A DNA stretch of 64,000 nt from Nemertoderma westbladi (GCA_032718475.1 JAUCBJ010008736.1:1-64000); one strand, 5' to 3'; positions 45,740-57,460 are shown, numbered from the stretch's first letter. Translations and numbers: made by a program. The notes: generated by a model not told the origin, from the letters alone.

Positions 45740-46688
45740 GAACTGGCTGCATTCTAATTTAGCCATGCAAGCAATGGAACTTTCTCTTTAACTGCCTAAA
45801 TGCCCTTTCAACTGTATTGCGTGTCTTGATTTGCGCCCGATTGTATTTAATTTCCGCTTTAGTCTGTGGGTTGAGAAGCATAGTTAAAAGAAGAGGTGTA
45901 TACGGATAGCCACTATCGCCTAAAATTAGTTCCTTTCATTTTCCCTGACAAATACGGCGTCATGGGCACTTTCTGGCCAATCAGCGACCATGTTCAAAAA
46001 TTAACATTTTACATCACAAATTGCCTGAACGTTAATGCTACTGTACCCCTTTCTGTTAAGGTAGTATGGCGCTTGATCGCCGTAAGGAGCAGGAATTTTC
46101 ACATGAGTTGCGTCAATGGCGTTAGTAACTCCAGCAATTTCAAAGAATTCTGCTTAAACTTTTGAATTTCGAGGGGGGTAGAAGGGAATTCCACAAACTG
46201 GTTTAATTTTCGGGTCAGGGTGATTGAACTAGTGGATGATTTGTGAATTGTCAAACTGTCTCCAGCTAGCTGGCTAGATTTAGGAAGCTCACACTTGCAT
46301 AAAATCTTAGGGCCACTGCTACAGTAGCTTCAACTTCAACAGTCAGGCCTTTGTTTCCAGCTTGGATTCTGTCGAGTTCAGGACGAATCAGGTTGCAGAT
46401 ATACCGAAATTTGTCCTTGCAGAACCGGAATCGGTCATAAAGTTCTGTTTCATTATACAGTTCGTAAATGTTTGGCAGCGTGGGGTACGATTTCCTATTC
46501 TGAGGGCGACGGCTTGGTAAACATAATATTGGTAACACTGAAATTTCCGCTAATATTAAATAATTGTAATAATAGCTAATAATAAATTCACTAAGTTTTC
46601 TAAGCTTTTTCGTTTTTGGCAGACTTAAAAATGAACACTTATCTCTAAATTGTAAGTATCTACTTAAGTTAAGAAAATTGTTGTGCAA
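45740..46688 (-). pseudogene. PIF/Harbinger transposase relic
   Basis: The first frame (46688-46266) gives the helical N-terminus with LYDRFRFCKDKFRYICNLI and ALRFYASVSFL, as in HARBI1-like nucleases. Downstream on the same strand, in shifted frames, come [15 protein letters not shown] (first Asp), MVADWPESAHDAVF (second Asp context), LGDSGYPYTPLLLT and TRNTVERAFRQLKRKFHCL (catalytic Glu). All three catalytic boxes are visible but at least three frameshifts or stops separate them, so it is inactive. It could have mobilised MITEs like that at 21824. Confidence 0.85.
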
Positions 46689-46856
46689 CGCAATACCAAT
46701 TTTTATCGTACTTAAACTTAATTTAAGTTTTCTACTTAACTTAAGTCAATGAGTGCAACCAGGCCATAGTTGTTTAAAGTTTAAGGAACAATAGGGTTGG
46801 TGCGCGAAAATATTGTTGGGCTAGAAACAATTGAATAAGGGGTAACAAGGTGCCCT

Positions 46857-46975
46857 GAATCGAGTGGCGGGGTGTGTTTTTTGTAGAAGTTGATCTGAAT
46901 CGAGTGGCGGGTTGTGTTTTTTGTAGAAGTTGATCTGAATCGAGTGGCGGGTTGTGTTTTTTGTAAAAACACGAG
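46857..46975. repeat. 40-bp tandem repeat x 3
   Basis: Unit contains GAATCGAGTGGCGGGTTGTG and TTTTTTGTAGAAGTTGATCT; nearly identical copies, the last partial. Confidence 0.95.
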
Positions 46976-47018
46976 GAAACTGTCTAAGTAGCAGGTTTAA
47001 GTAAGCGCGGGAATCCAA

Positions 47019-48210
47019 TTTTGAAAATCGGCTGTGATTGGCTGCTACAGATTTGACGTCATTACGAAGTGATCTGATAATTTTTTATCTTGGTTTCTAT
47101 GGATAGATAGACTTTCGATCGAATCAAATAGACATTTAATCTCAATAATTTCATACGTGGTTGTGGATATGGATATGTGGGTATGTGGAATTCATACGTG
47201 GCTTGTATCAATTGAGAGCGGAGAGTCTTTTGCGTCTTTTGACACTACAATCACTTTCATGATTTATTTGTTGAAGGTATTATAGCAGTATGGTATGTGT
47301 CAGTGCATTTAGAAAGAAACCCGACTTGCGGGTCAAGTGTCACTTTTAGAGTTACCGTATATACTGTATACCATGAGAGGCGCAATTTAATTGTGGTTCA
47401 GTTGCAACTACAACCGTTTCGATTCGATTATCCGTTCAAAAGTTATTAATCAAAGAGTGTAATTGAATTGATTTTGATGATACGAATTATAAATATCTCT
47501 ATAAAGGTCAAAAAACAGCGTCACAAATAATATTGGTCTTAGTATTTTACAAATTAGAGCTGCCTTTGTCTGTTTGTCTGTCAAAAACTGTTAAAAAAAT
47601 TATGATGACTTTGATCAATTGCTTGGAAATTTGTTTAGATTCATATAAAATACTATCACATACCTATTTGGCCTACACGTTAGATAAATCATTTGATTAA
47701 ATTATTTAAATTTATTAGTTATCAAACAATTTAATTGATAATTTAAAATTAAATTATAGGAAATTAATAACTATTTAGAGTCTGACGTCATTTAACGTTA
47801 GACTTGCGTTTTTTACAGACGCTGGGGGTAGAATGAAACCAATTTATTGTTTTGTGTATTAACTATATCAAACCTCACCAATCATTTTATACATGGTAAC
47901 GAACGGTGTTTATTTTATTTAGCCACTCACACTGAATAAACGTAGTCAATTTACGGTATATCGGTAATATAAATCGGTATAACGTAAGCTACCGGTAATG
48001 TATAATGACTAAACAAAACGATAACAAAACTATAAAAAAATAATACCAAAATTGAATTAAATATTCAATATTGCATCGTTATAAATTCAATAATATTGCA
48101 CATCACAATAATATATTGAAGAACATGTAAACTAATTAATATTGCAGTTACAGTAGTTATATTATGGGAGTACAAAATAAAGACCTAAGATTAAACACCT
48201 TAAGACCAAA
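47019..48210. other. AT-rich DNA, no gene
   Basis: No frame of note. TGTTTGTCTGTCAAAAACTG at 47567 resembles the TCTG-led repeat at 22305. Confidence 0.55.
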
Positions 48211-48214
48211 CACC

Positions 48215-48580
48215 ATACAAAAGTAAGACCCCCCCCCCCTCCCTGGTACAAAAGTAAAACCCCCCTGGTACAAAATTAAGACCCCCCAGGTACAAACGTT
48301 AGAACCCCAAAGGTACAAAAGTAAGACCCCCTGTTACAAACTTAAGACCCACCCCAGGTTCAAAAGTAAGACCCTCCTGGTACAAAAGTATGACCCTTCC
48401 AGGTACAAAAGTAAGACCCACTAAAGTACAAATGTAAGACCCCCTGGTCCAAAAGTAAGACCCCCCTGGTACAAAAGTAAGACTCCCCTTGGTACAAAAG
48501 TAAGACTCCCCCCCACAAGTAAAAATGTAAGAACATCCCCCCCAGGTACAAAATTAAGACCCCAAGGTACAAGTTGAGTG
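48215..48580. repeat. degenerate minisatellite, about 20 bp
   Basis: Imperfect units of GGTACAAAAGTAAGACCCCC. Right beside it (48590-48625) is the inverted CCGGAATATAGTGTTGTAAT block also seen next to the 64-bp satellite. Confidence 0.93.
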
Positions 48581-48724
48581 ATAGTTGCATGACACTGAAT
48601 TACAACACTATATTCCGGGGGACCTGCTGTAATAAATATTAACGTGACTAAATTACATTACAATTTTATATTCAAAAATGATTATATTGAACCAATGTCA
48701 GACGTTTTAAAAATCAATTTTAAA

Positions 48725-49440
48725 TTTCAACAATTGTTTAATATTGGGTTTAGTGATTTATGTACATGATTAAATTTAACCAATGTCAGACGTTTCTAAA
48801 TAACGTTAAAATCTATGATAAAATTCATTGTTTGTTTAACTTTTGGGTTTAGTGATTTATGTACACCATTAAATTTAACCAATGTCAGACGTTTCAAATT
48901 AACGTTAAAAATCTATGTTAAAATTCAACGTCAGTTTAACGTTTGGGTTTTGTGATTTATGAACATGATTAAATTTAACCAACGTCAGACATTTCTAAAT
49001 AACGTTAAAATCTATGATAAAATTCATTGTTTATTTAACTTTTGGGTTTAGTGATTTATGTACATCATTAAATTTAACCAATGTCAGACGTTTCAAATTA
49101 ACGTTAAAAATCTATGTTAAAATTCAACGTCAGTTTAACGTTTGGGTTTTGTGATTTATGAACATGATTAAATTTAACCAACGTCAGACATTTCTAAATA
49201 ACGTTAAAATCTATGATAAAATTCATTGTTTATTTAACTTTTGGGTTTAGTGATTTATGTACATCATTAAATTTAACCAATGTCAGACGTTTCAAATTAA
49301 CGTTAAAAATCTATGTTAAAATTCAACGTTTTTATATAGTGATATATGCACATGATTAAATTTAACCAATGTCAGACGTTTCAAAATAACGTTAAAAATC
49401 TATGTTAAAATTCAACGTCAGTTTAACGTTTGGGTTTAGT
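48725..49440. repeat. tandem repeat of 99/100 bp in 199-bp dimers
   Basis: TTTGGGTTTAGTGATTTATG-type starts fall at about 48746, 48845, 48945, 49044, 49144, 49243 and 49432, spacing 99 and 100 alternately. Two subtypes alternate (ATCTATGATAAAATTCATTG versus ATCTATGTTAAAATTCAACG), making a dimeric higher-order unit; one unit near 49331 is shortened. Confidence 0.93.
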
Positions 49441-50262
49441 TGATTATAGACATGTAGTTTTTAATCGATTATAATACGTTAGAAAACGTTTGTTCTAAGT
49501 TATTTTTATAACTTTATTTTTTTAACATAAAACAGACTAAAGTCTAACGTTAGATTAGCGTAATTAACGTAAAATGTTTGCAGGGCTGACACATATTCCG
49601 TTCTCGAACAGACGATAATTAGTTTATCATTAATTCGAGCTTTTTGCTGAGGGTGGGTATGAAATTAGTTACTTTCATGCCCGCAGAGTTTTGCTGTACA
49701 GTACTTTACATAATAAATCAATTAATTGGAATATGTTCGATGCTCAACCACACCCACGGTCGTTTTGTTTCCACATATCATATTATTACAGACTTTTATC
49801 TTTGAAGTTTTGATTCAAAAAGCCCCTTCAGACAAAACGGGAGGTTACCTTCTACCCATTGTTGTCGCCTCCAATGGTACAGTTCGCCTCTCTCAGACTA
49901 CAGTAAATAGCGACAATGATTTTTGGAAACATTTCTTTATTTTGACATACAGTAATGCATTCAATTTCTTTTCCTTAATTATTTTCATTTCATACGATAT
50001 ACATATATTTCATTCTTACGAAATCTTTGTACTACATCATTATTGGGTAAATCCACACAGACTGATAAGAAGATTACACAAGAATCATTATGGATTGAAA
50101 TTAAAATCCATTACGGTAGACTTATTCTCTCCAAAATCAACACAAAATGTGAAGATTAAGTTTAGCATTTTCATCGAATTAATGATAAACTTTCATATTG
50201 TATAAATAAAATGATGATAATAAAAAAACGGAACTTTAGCCATACCGGTAATTAATTAATTA
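49441..50262. other. no supported gene
   Basis: A 159-codon frame at 49726-50205 begins at a non-ATG codon, is rich in Phe/Ile/His and shows no motif; I treat it as chance. Confidence 0.5.
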
Positions 50263-50263
50263 A

Positions 50264-50800
50264 TTAATTAGGTAACAGTTCCGTATAGAAATAAATTTTT
50301 ATATTATAAATCATTGTTACCATGGCAACATTGCAGAATTCTAGAACAAAATATAATTATTATACGCTATTCTAGAACATAAATATAATAAAAAAGTGTA
50401 ATGTTCTAGATCATATAACTAGTTATTTATTTTTCATATTTAAAATTGTTAGAAAATAAAAAAAAATTCATAAAATTTTTGGGGTGCGAAATGCCCAAAA
50501 GTCAAATTAAGGCAATTAAAAGACAGGTACGGAGAAAAATAAGAAAAATATACGACGCCAGAGCTTCGTGTGAGGATTGCGTGTGAGGAAATAATTTAAA
50601 ATAATTTAATTAAATTTACTAGTTATTTTAAAATTAAAAAAAACTAGCTATATGTTCTAGAACATTACATTTTTTATTTTATTTATGTTCTAGAATAGTA
50701 TATAATACTTTTCTATTGTTGAAGAACTCTTCAACCTTGCCATAGAAACAATGATATATGTTTTATAAATGTAGTTCTATACGGAACTCTAGCTATTAAT
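50264..50800. mobile_element. MITE-B, copy 2
   Basis: Inverted arms of about 190 bp share AGTTCCGTATAGAA, ATCATTGTT.CCATGGCAA, TATTCTAGAACATAAAT and GTAATGTTCTAGAACATAT. The left arm closely matches 29757-29930. The AT-rich centre (50460-50640) has no gene. Confidence 0.82.
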
Positions 50801-52065
50801 TATGAACAATAGTGCAGCTGAAATAAAAAATAAATTGTACATTCTAGAAATAATTAAATAATAAGATAATATTTATATTTCTGTCTTTCGACTTTTGTCT
50901 TTTGGATAAGGACTTCTAGTACATAGTATCTATTTATTCAGGGCGTGACGCTCGCATACAGTGTTAATTTTTTAGAGGAAGCGAGGCCGGATATTTTATA
51001 TTTAGTGTAATAATTTTCCTTTAAAATATCCTCTTTATTGTCAGCAAAAGTGCGGATAATAAAGACTTTATTGTCCTCCTTTGCGGTCAATAAAGACATT
51101 ATCCAATCAACGATCTAGAAGATTTTTCTGTTGATTTCCGCATTATTTATTCTAGAACAGTAATTACGATGGTAATTATTAATAAATTTAGAATTAATTT
51201 ATTTAGTTGTAGGATCTTTTGCTCCAGCTACTGTAGTTTAATATAATTTTTGGTTTGATTATTTCATTCATTAACGTTTTGGAAAATCACCTTCGCTCAC
51301 AAACCATAGCTAAGCTAGTATATAGTAGCTACTATATAGTAGCTAGTATATAGTAGCTAGTATATAGTTTCTAGTATATAGTAGCTAGTATTTAGTAGCT
51401 AGTATATAGTAGCTAGTATTTAGTAGCTAGTATATAGTAGCTAGAATATAGTAGGTAGTATTATTTAATTACACAGTAGTGTAGAACTGACTTCAAATTT
51501 GGGATAACTTTGTTCATTTTAATGAAAGCAGAATCTTATGCAAAAATAAGTTATTTTTTGTCCTCTATATACTCCTCGGCCTTCGGAACTATTCCTCGAA
51601 GATGCGGATTATTAGTCGGACAAAAAAATGTCACTTTCTTTTTGTAAAATATATAGTTAATAATTAACAGAAGCATTTTTCTCAATTGTCATTGTTTTTA
51701 GTATGCGAAGTCCATAGCAACGGGCATTTTTGCTTATTTATGTAGTAGCACTTTCCTATTTCGTGATCAATTTACATGAGAAGAATTGTTGGAAAAAATT
51801 GTTGGAAATTATCAAAGTTTGGTAATAAGCATTTTTAAATATAGGGAATCATCACATGATAATGAAATGATCAAATTTAGGTTTTAATTGATCATTATTT
51901 ACTTAGCAAATCTGATTTCTAGAGCAACGAGTAACGTTTCATAACAATTTAGGGATTGTCACATAAGTAATTTTTTTACACCAACAATGTGTTTTTATTA
52001 GGATTGAGTTATATATCAACGATGAGTGAACAATATTACTGTAGTTAACAAGTTTACACTGAAAT
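50801..52065. other. 3' flank of the channel gene, no other gene
   Basis: AT-rich. Holds the CTAGTATATAGTAG tandem tract (51315-51465). No coding frame beyond chance. Confidence 0.55.
51315..51465. repeat. 13-14 bp TAGTATATAGTAGC tandem repeat
   Basis: About ten units alternating AGTATATAGTAGCT and AGTATTTAGTAGCT. Confidence 0.93.
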
Positions 52066-52069
52066 CTTG

Positions 52070-53290
52070 TCACTCTTCTATAAATAGTAAGTATGAACAA
52101 AAGTATAGCGCAGTTACCAGAATATATAAACCCGGAAAAAGTAACCTCGATACTTTATCGATGATCATGGCATCATCTCGAATGTTGTTGCAATTAGTGG
52201 TGATTGACGTCGATACTTTGTCGCCATTGGTTGTTAAAACTTTGTCATCCTGCTTTTTGCCAAAATAGCAGACCAATGCCAACTGCACGAGACTACCAAA
52301 TGAAAACAAAAATGAAATGGCAAAGTAGACATCAAGGGCTTTGATGTAAGCAACTTTGGGAATTCTAGCATAAGTGTGTTGCGCTATAGTTATAATTATT
52401 AGCATTGTTGTTATGTTTAATGCAGCCCTAGCAGGTGTCGCCTTACGATCCACCCAAAATGCCACCCACGATATAACTACAGCTAGGTTTAGTGGAAAGT
52501 AAATTGTAAATATATAAGCGCTGGTTCGGCGTCTAAATGGGAACGATATAGTTAATGATGAATAGTTTCCCACCGCATATTCCATCTCCATCTCTTCTAA
52601 TACAAGATCTGCCGAAGTGAGACTCTCATGCTGCGTAAAATCCAATTTGCGCAGCAGTTCAGCTCCACTTTTAGTATTTTTGTTATTGTTGAAAATCCAG
52701 AAGGATAAAACGAGATCAGTAACATCAAACCCATAACTGAGCATTTGTATGGGGCATATCTGCTTGTCCATTGGATAGTGAGCAAATTTGAAGGAACACC
52801 GGAACTTCATTCCAAAACGCTGCGATGTCAAGATATCTCCATTGGAGGTAACCATGATCTGGGAATTTGGCATTGGTTCCTCAAACACAGTCATTGACAA
52901 ACTGTTGCTAAAATAAACATTGGGTTTCCAAATATAATCGATAAATGATGACCCAACTGTAAGTGATTTATTGTGAACATCGAATGTGTCATTATAAGCG
53001 AGTCTAGGATCATTCCACCATAATCGCAAATATATATTAGTAGTGAATGTCATTTCTTCATCATTAATATCACCTATGTGATCAATACCAACATGTACAG
53101 CAACAGGTAATGGTTGGATTCCCAAATATGGTCTTGTCATTTGGTTATAAATCGACTTGTCAGAGACAACATTTATCAAATAGTCACTTATATTTGAATC
53201 CAAAGTCTTCAAACTAATCGCAAATGCATTACCGCAGCTTTTAAACACCACACTGATTATAAGCGTTATTAGTAATGATTTTGATTGCAT
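52070..53290 (-). CDS. Cys-loop ligand-gated chloride channel subunit (GABA/glycine type)
   Basis: A 406-residue subunit from the ATG at 53290, preferred because a signal peptide (QSKSLLITLIISVVF) follows it; the frame is open 26 codons further. The extracellular domain has LRLWWNDPRL and a loop-A-type WKPNVYFSNS. The canonical Cys-loop has C165 and C179 with 13 residues between, containing FAHYPMDKQ. Four membrane helices follow: M1 about 255-279, M2 about 284-304, M3 about 314-339, M4 about 379-403. The M1-M2 border reads DRKATPARAALNITT; the PAR motif marks anion-selective channels. The M3-M4 loop is short (about 40 residues) and M4 is preceded by IDKVSRLLFP, typical of GABA-A/glycine receptors. 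A pentamer of such subunits passes chloride when transmitter binds. All domains lie in one exon with no stop or shift, which is unusual. The ligand cannot be deduced. Confidence 0.92.
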   Translation of the reverse strand: MQSKSLLITLIISVVFKSCGNAFAISLKTLDSNISDYLINVVSDKSIYNQMTRPYLGIQPLPVAVHVGIDHIGDINDEEMTFTTNIYLRLWWNDPRLAYNDTFDVHNKSLTVGSSFIDYIWKPNVYFSNSLSMTVFEEPMPNSQIMVTSNGDILTSQRFGMKFRCSFKFAHYPMDKQICPIQMLSYGFDVTDLVLSFWIFNNNKNTKSGAELLRKLDFTQHESLTSADLVLEEMEMEYAVGNYSSLTISFPFRRRTSAYIFTIYFPLNLAVVISWVAFWVDRKATPARAALNITTMLIIITIAQHTYARIPKVAYIKALDVYFAISFLFSFGSLVQLALVCYFGKKQDDKVLTTNGDKVSTSITTNCNNIRDDAMIIDKVSRLLFPGLYILVTALYFCSYLLFIEE

Positions 53291-53369
53291 AATTACCAAA
53301 TTTATTAAATTTTCTGTAATACTTAAATGGAATAATAGTTTAAATCCAAGTTGTAACTTTTGGTACATG

Positions 53370-54200
53370 AACTACTAACCCCTACTGAAATATCTCATTG
53401 TATTGGCCTACATACCATATGCATTTATTGGATATGAATTCCATGTCATCGTTTTCTGCCGGCAACAGTTTCTCTTCATCCATACACACTTTAACCAGTA
53501 TTCTCGATGACATTAGTGGTGTTGGTCCGTAGCAGTCAATAGGGATTCGAGGATTGGTGGCCAACCACTGGACAGGTTAAGGATTGAACCACTCGCCAAA
53601 AGCCTACAGCTTGCTAGACTCATTCTATCTATAATCGGCTGCAGAATTGTAGATGCACATTAATATGCTATGTTCCACCACCACGCAATCTACAATTGGG
53701 TTGCTGTGATGCAATGTGCATTAAGAATGCTATACCGGATTATAGACTCCATGCAAACTGGAGGATTAGGTGAGTCTGAGGTTGAAAAACTTTCCCTAAC
53801 CAGATGTCCAATAACCCCTACAAATTACTGACATTGTCTTTAAGATAGATGGTAGCATCACTCGCATGCAGCAGTGATGGAGGCCGGAGATATGAGGCAA
53901 GTATATTGTCCACCCGAACATATGCAGTGTTTATCATCAGCAGTGTGGTTGCTGGCAGCATACAGGAGAAGTATTTCTACCATACGCTTTTGTCACGATC
54001 AGTTTAGGTAGTAGATACATGGTACCGGTTTGTTCCATTGCAGTGGGAAACACCCTGTAGTAGCTGATAGTTAATAAGTTTGTGGTGGTCATGGGGGCAC
54101 CGTACCTATTCATATGACTTAGAATCAGGACGAAGAATAGCTCATAACAGAGGACCAACGATGAATCAGGATCAATGTTGCTCAATATAGATTTCCGCTA
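53370..54200. other. 5' flank of the channel gene; possible tRNA-SINE fragment
   Basis: On the minus strand near 53625-53580, GGCGAGTGGTTCAATCC resembles a tRNA T-arm/B-box, preceded by AGTCTAGCAAGCTGTAGGC; the acceptor stem cannot be completed. The rest is unassigned. Confidence 0.35.
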
Positions 54201-55380
54201 CACCGTGAGTGTATAGAGCACACATTGAGCATATAGAGCACACATTGAGCATATAGAGCACACCGTGAGTGTATAGAGCACACAGTGAGGGTATAGAGCA
54301 CACAGTGAGTGTATAGAGCACACAGTGAGTGTATAGAACACACAGTGAGTGTATAAAGCACACAGTGAGTGTATAGAGCACACAGAAAGTGTATAGAGCA
54401 CACAGTGAGTGTATAGAACACACAGTGAGTGTATAGAACACACAGTGAGTGTATAGAACACACAGTGAGTGTATAGAACACACAGTGAGTGTATAGAACA
54501 CACAGTGAGTGTATAAAGCACACAGTGAGTGTATAGAGCACACAGAAAGTGTATAGAGCACACAGTGAGTGTATAGAACACACAGTGAGTGTATAGAACA
54601 CACAGTGAGTGTATAGAACACACAGTGAGTGTATAAAGCACACAGTGAGTGTATAGAACACACAGTGAGTGTATAAAGCACACAGTGAGTGTATAGAACA
54701 CACAGTGAGTGTATAAAGCACACAGTGAGTGTATAGAACACTCAGTGAGTGTATAAAGCACACAGTGAGTGTATAGAACACACAGTGAGTGTATAAAGCA
54801 CACAGTGAGTGTATAGAACACACAGTGAGTGTATAAGGCACACAGTGGGTGTATAGAGCACACAGAAAGTGTATAGAGCACACAGTGAGTGTATAAAGCA
54901 CACAGTGAGTGTATAGAGCACACAGAAAGTGTATAGAGCACACAGTGAGTGTATAGAACACACAGTGAGTGTATAGAGCACACAGAAAGTGTATAGAGCA
55001 CACAGTGAGTGTATAGAACACACAGTGAGTGTATAGAACACACAGTGAGTGTATAAAGCACACAGTGAGTGTATAGAACACACAGTGAGTGTATAGAACA
55101 CACAGTGAGTGTATAAAGCACACAGTGAGTGTATAAAGCACACAGTGAGTGTATAGAACACACAGTGAGTGTATAAAGCACACAGTGAGTGTATAGAGCA
55201 CACAGAAAGTGTATAGAGCACACAGTGAGTGTATAGAACACACAGTGAGTGTATAAAGCACACAGTGAGTGTATAGAACACACAGTGAGAGTATAGGGAC
55301 TATATAAAGTGTATAGAGCACACAGTGAGTGTATAGAGCACACAGTGAGTGTATAGAGTATACAGTGAGTGTATAGTATT
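54201..55380. repeat. 20-bp satellite, 59 units
   Basis: Unit CACAGTGAGTGTATAGARCA. Fifty-nine units sit in perfect 20-bp register with no indel. Variable positions (GAGCA, GAACA, AAGCA endings and a CAGAAAGT variant) form recurring blocks that start with GAGCA then CAGAAAGT. The minus strand reads open in several frames (CVLYTHCVLYTLT-like) for up to about 400 codons; these are artefacts. Confidence 0.98.
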
Positions 55381-55788
55381 AGCAGCGCATTCGGGCAATT
55401 TAATGTTAAAATGATGGTGCATATTAGATACATGTCAATTGTAATCAATTGTAAGTTTATTTAAAAGAGTTGATAAGACTGATAACAAAATATTGAGTAC
55501 AATTACTAATGTATGCCGTCTGGACAGTACATCCAGAATAATGGAAATGTGTGACCCTAAGACTTGGGTTTAAGTTGTAATTTTGTATCGTTTTTTGTCA
55601 TATTTTTCTATGATCTGTTTTGTTTCGTGTATTTTTACTATATTGTCTTATAACCAACCTTATTGTGCTTTACCTTGTTAGCCTGACTGTGTATATTCTG
55701 TTTGTTTGTATATATGTATTAGTACAGTATTTTTATGGGCCAACTGGGCCTGAAATAAAGCCAATTGTAATAATAATAATAATAATAG
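55381..55788 (+). mobile_element. LINE 3' end with (TAA)n tail
   Basis: Ends GGGCCTGAAATAAAGCCAATTG followed by six TAA repeats, the 3' signature of many CR1/L2-like LINEs. Only untranslated sequence remains. It interrupts the 20-bp satellite: one more satellite unit follows at 55790-55809. Confidence 0.72.
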
Positions 55789-55809
55789 ATCACACAGTGA
55801 GTGTATAGA

Positions 55810-56888
55810 GCTGCTGTATCAGTATATGATGGTTCGACAACATTTGTGTCTACTGTTGACGGTGACACAGAACCATTTGAAGTGTTATGGGGCGTCCTCC
55901 AAGGAGACACACTCCAGGGAGGCACCATTCTTGTTCATAATTGTGGTTGACTATGTTCTACACATGTCCTTAGATCATCATAATGATGATGGGGTGATGA
56001 TAACTCCACCTACTGGCTCCAGAAGTCGAGGAAATCCTGCCAAGTACCTAACTGATCTAGACTTTGCTGATGACTTAGGAGTATTCTCAGAATCACTAGC
56101 GGGAGCCCAACGGCTCCTCAGCTCATTAGAACAGGATGCTTCTAGTGTTGGTCTTTTTATTAACTCCAGAAAGACCAAAATTTTGACAGTTAACTTTGAA
56201 AGTCCTCAGCAAGTCTCTGACCGGATGAGCATAAGCTCAAAGGATGGTATGGTTGAGCATGTGGACGACTTCTGTTACCTGGGATCATGGATCTGGAAGT
56301 CAGGTGAGGACCTTCCAATACGTAAGGGAAAGGCATGGGCAGCCTTGAATAGGCTTTCCAGGATTTGGAAGTCACCGAAAATTATTCGGAAACTTAAGGT
56401 CCGATTATTTAGAGCAGCAGTAGTTCCAGTTCTCCTCTATGGGAGTCCTTGCTGGCCTCTAACTGCTGAGGACACCAAATCTCTGGATGGCACATTCACA
56501 AGAATGCTAGGCCGGGTTCATTGTGTCAAGTACAATGCACAAATCTCCAACCAGACACTATATAACATTGGAGGTGTATCATTGGTTCCCCCAAGCTTGA
56601 CACTAGAACAAAATCGCCTCCGCTTTGCAGGACATTTCTTTCGCCGTGAGGACCAGCCAGTGCATAATCTTGTACTTTGGCAGCCTCATGGGGAGTGAAT
56701 ACGCATGGTGGACAGCCCATGACTTTCTTGAGACGCATCTTAAAGGATACTGGCCTTGAAGATGCGGATGATCTAGCAAATGTCATGGGTGATATGGAGT
56801 TGTAGTGGTGCAATTTTGTTGACAGGCCGGCACAGCATTCGTAAAAATGCGCTGCAATGCAGCATGCCAATCCTAGTAGTAGTAGTTA
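55810..56888 (+). mobile_element. LINE-A 3' half, 5' truncated
   Basis: Starts in the RT at VYDGSTTFVSTVDG, joined directly to a satellite unit, and runs to a (TAG)n tail at 56888. A small duplication near 55905-55925 (CTCCAGGGAGGC) disturbs the QGD box. FADDLGVFSE and the C-terminal region follow in one frame (55826-56698), with later breaks near 56690 and an in-frame TAG near 56802. Confidence 0.88.
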
Positions 56889-56889
56889 T

Positions 56890-57199
56890 AGCTATTGTTT
56901 TGGTTTCGTTGCTGACATTTTATTGAAAAAATGTAATACCTACTACTATAATTTTTTATAACATCAATATAATTTTCTGACCCTGACAGGCCCGGGGGGC
57001 CCAGATCGTCAAGGGGGCCCGGGAATTTTCCCGAATAGATGTATGGCTAAAAAATTTTTCTAATAATATGAGTAACTGTTGTACTACACGATATGTTGGG
57101 ATGGTGTCTTCAGAAAATATTTTGAAGTAATTCAACGAGATAAAACGCGACGGGAGAGAAAATCACTTCGACCTAACCTGTCATATTCCATAAATGATA
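56890..57199. other. no gene
   Basis: Contains a C/G-rich patch with GGCCCGGGGGGCCC and GGGGGCCCGGG (about 56990-57022) in AT-rich DNA; possibly a transposon end. Confidence 0.45.
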
Positions 57200-57376
57200 T
57201 TAACCCACCCATGGCCGCTTTTTTTCGCCCACGTCGTTGGCCGTTCCGGCTCACAAACGACCCGAGTTATTTTAAGTCACAAGAAAGCAAAATAAATATA
57301 CAACTAATAATTTCATCAATTAAAATAACTGCCCACCGGTTTCCCTTGAGGTTGGTTGCCAGTTTAATCGATTTAT

Positions 57377-57460
57377 TTTTTTGATTGATTGATCAATTAT
57401 TGATTGATTGATCAATTATTGATTGATTGAACAATTATTGATTGATTGATATAAAGTTCC
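57377..57460. repeat. TTGATTGATTGATCAATTA tandem repeat
   Basis: About three units of roughly 24 bp built from TTGA tetranucleotides, inside the piggyBac 3' flank. Confidence 0.9.

Noticed and set aside
49726-50205. 159-codon plus-strand frame
   Set aside because: Non-ATG start, biased AT-rich composition, no motif or neighbouring support.
52026-52268. Plus-strand frame across the end of the channel gene
   Set aside because: Shadow of the channel on the opposite strand.
54172-55448. Minus-strand frames up to 416 codons (VCSIHSLCALYTHC repeats)
   Set aside because: Translation of the 20-bp satellite; no start context, no non-repeat domain.
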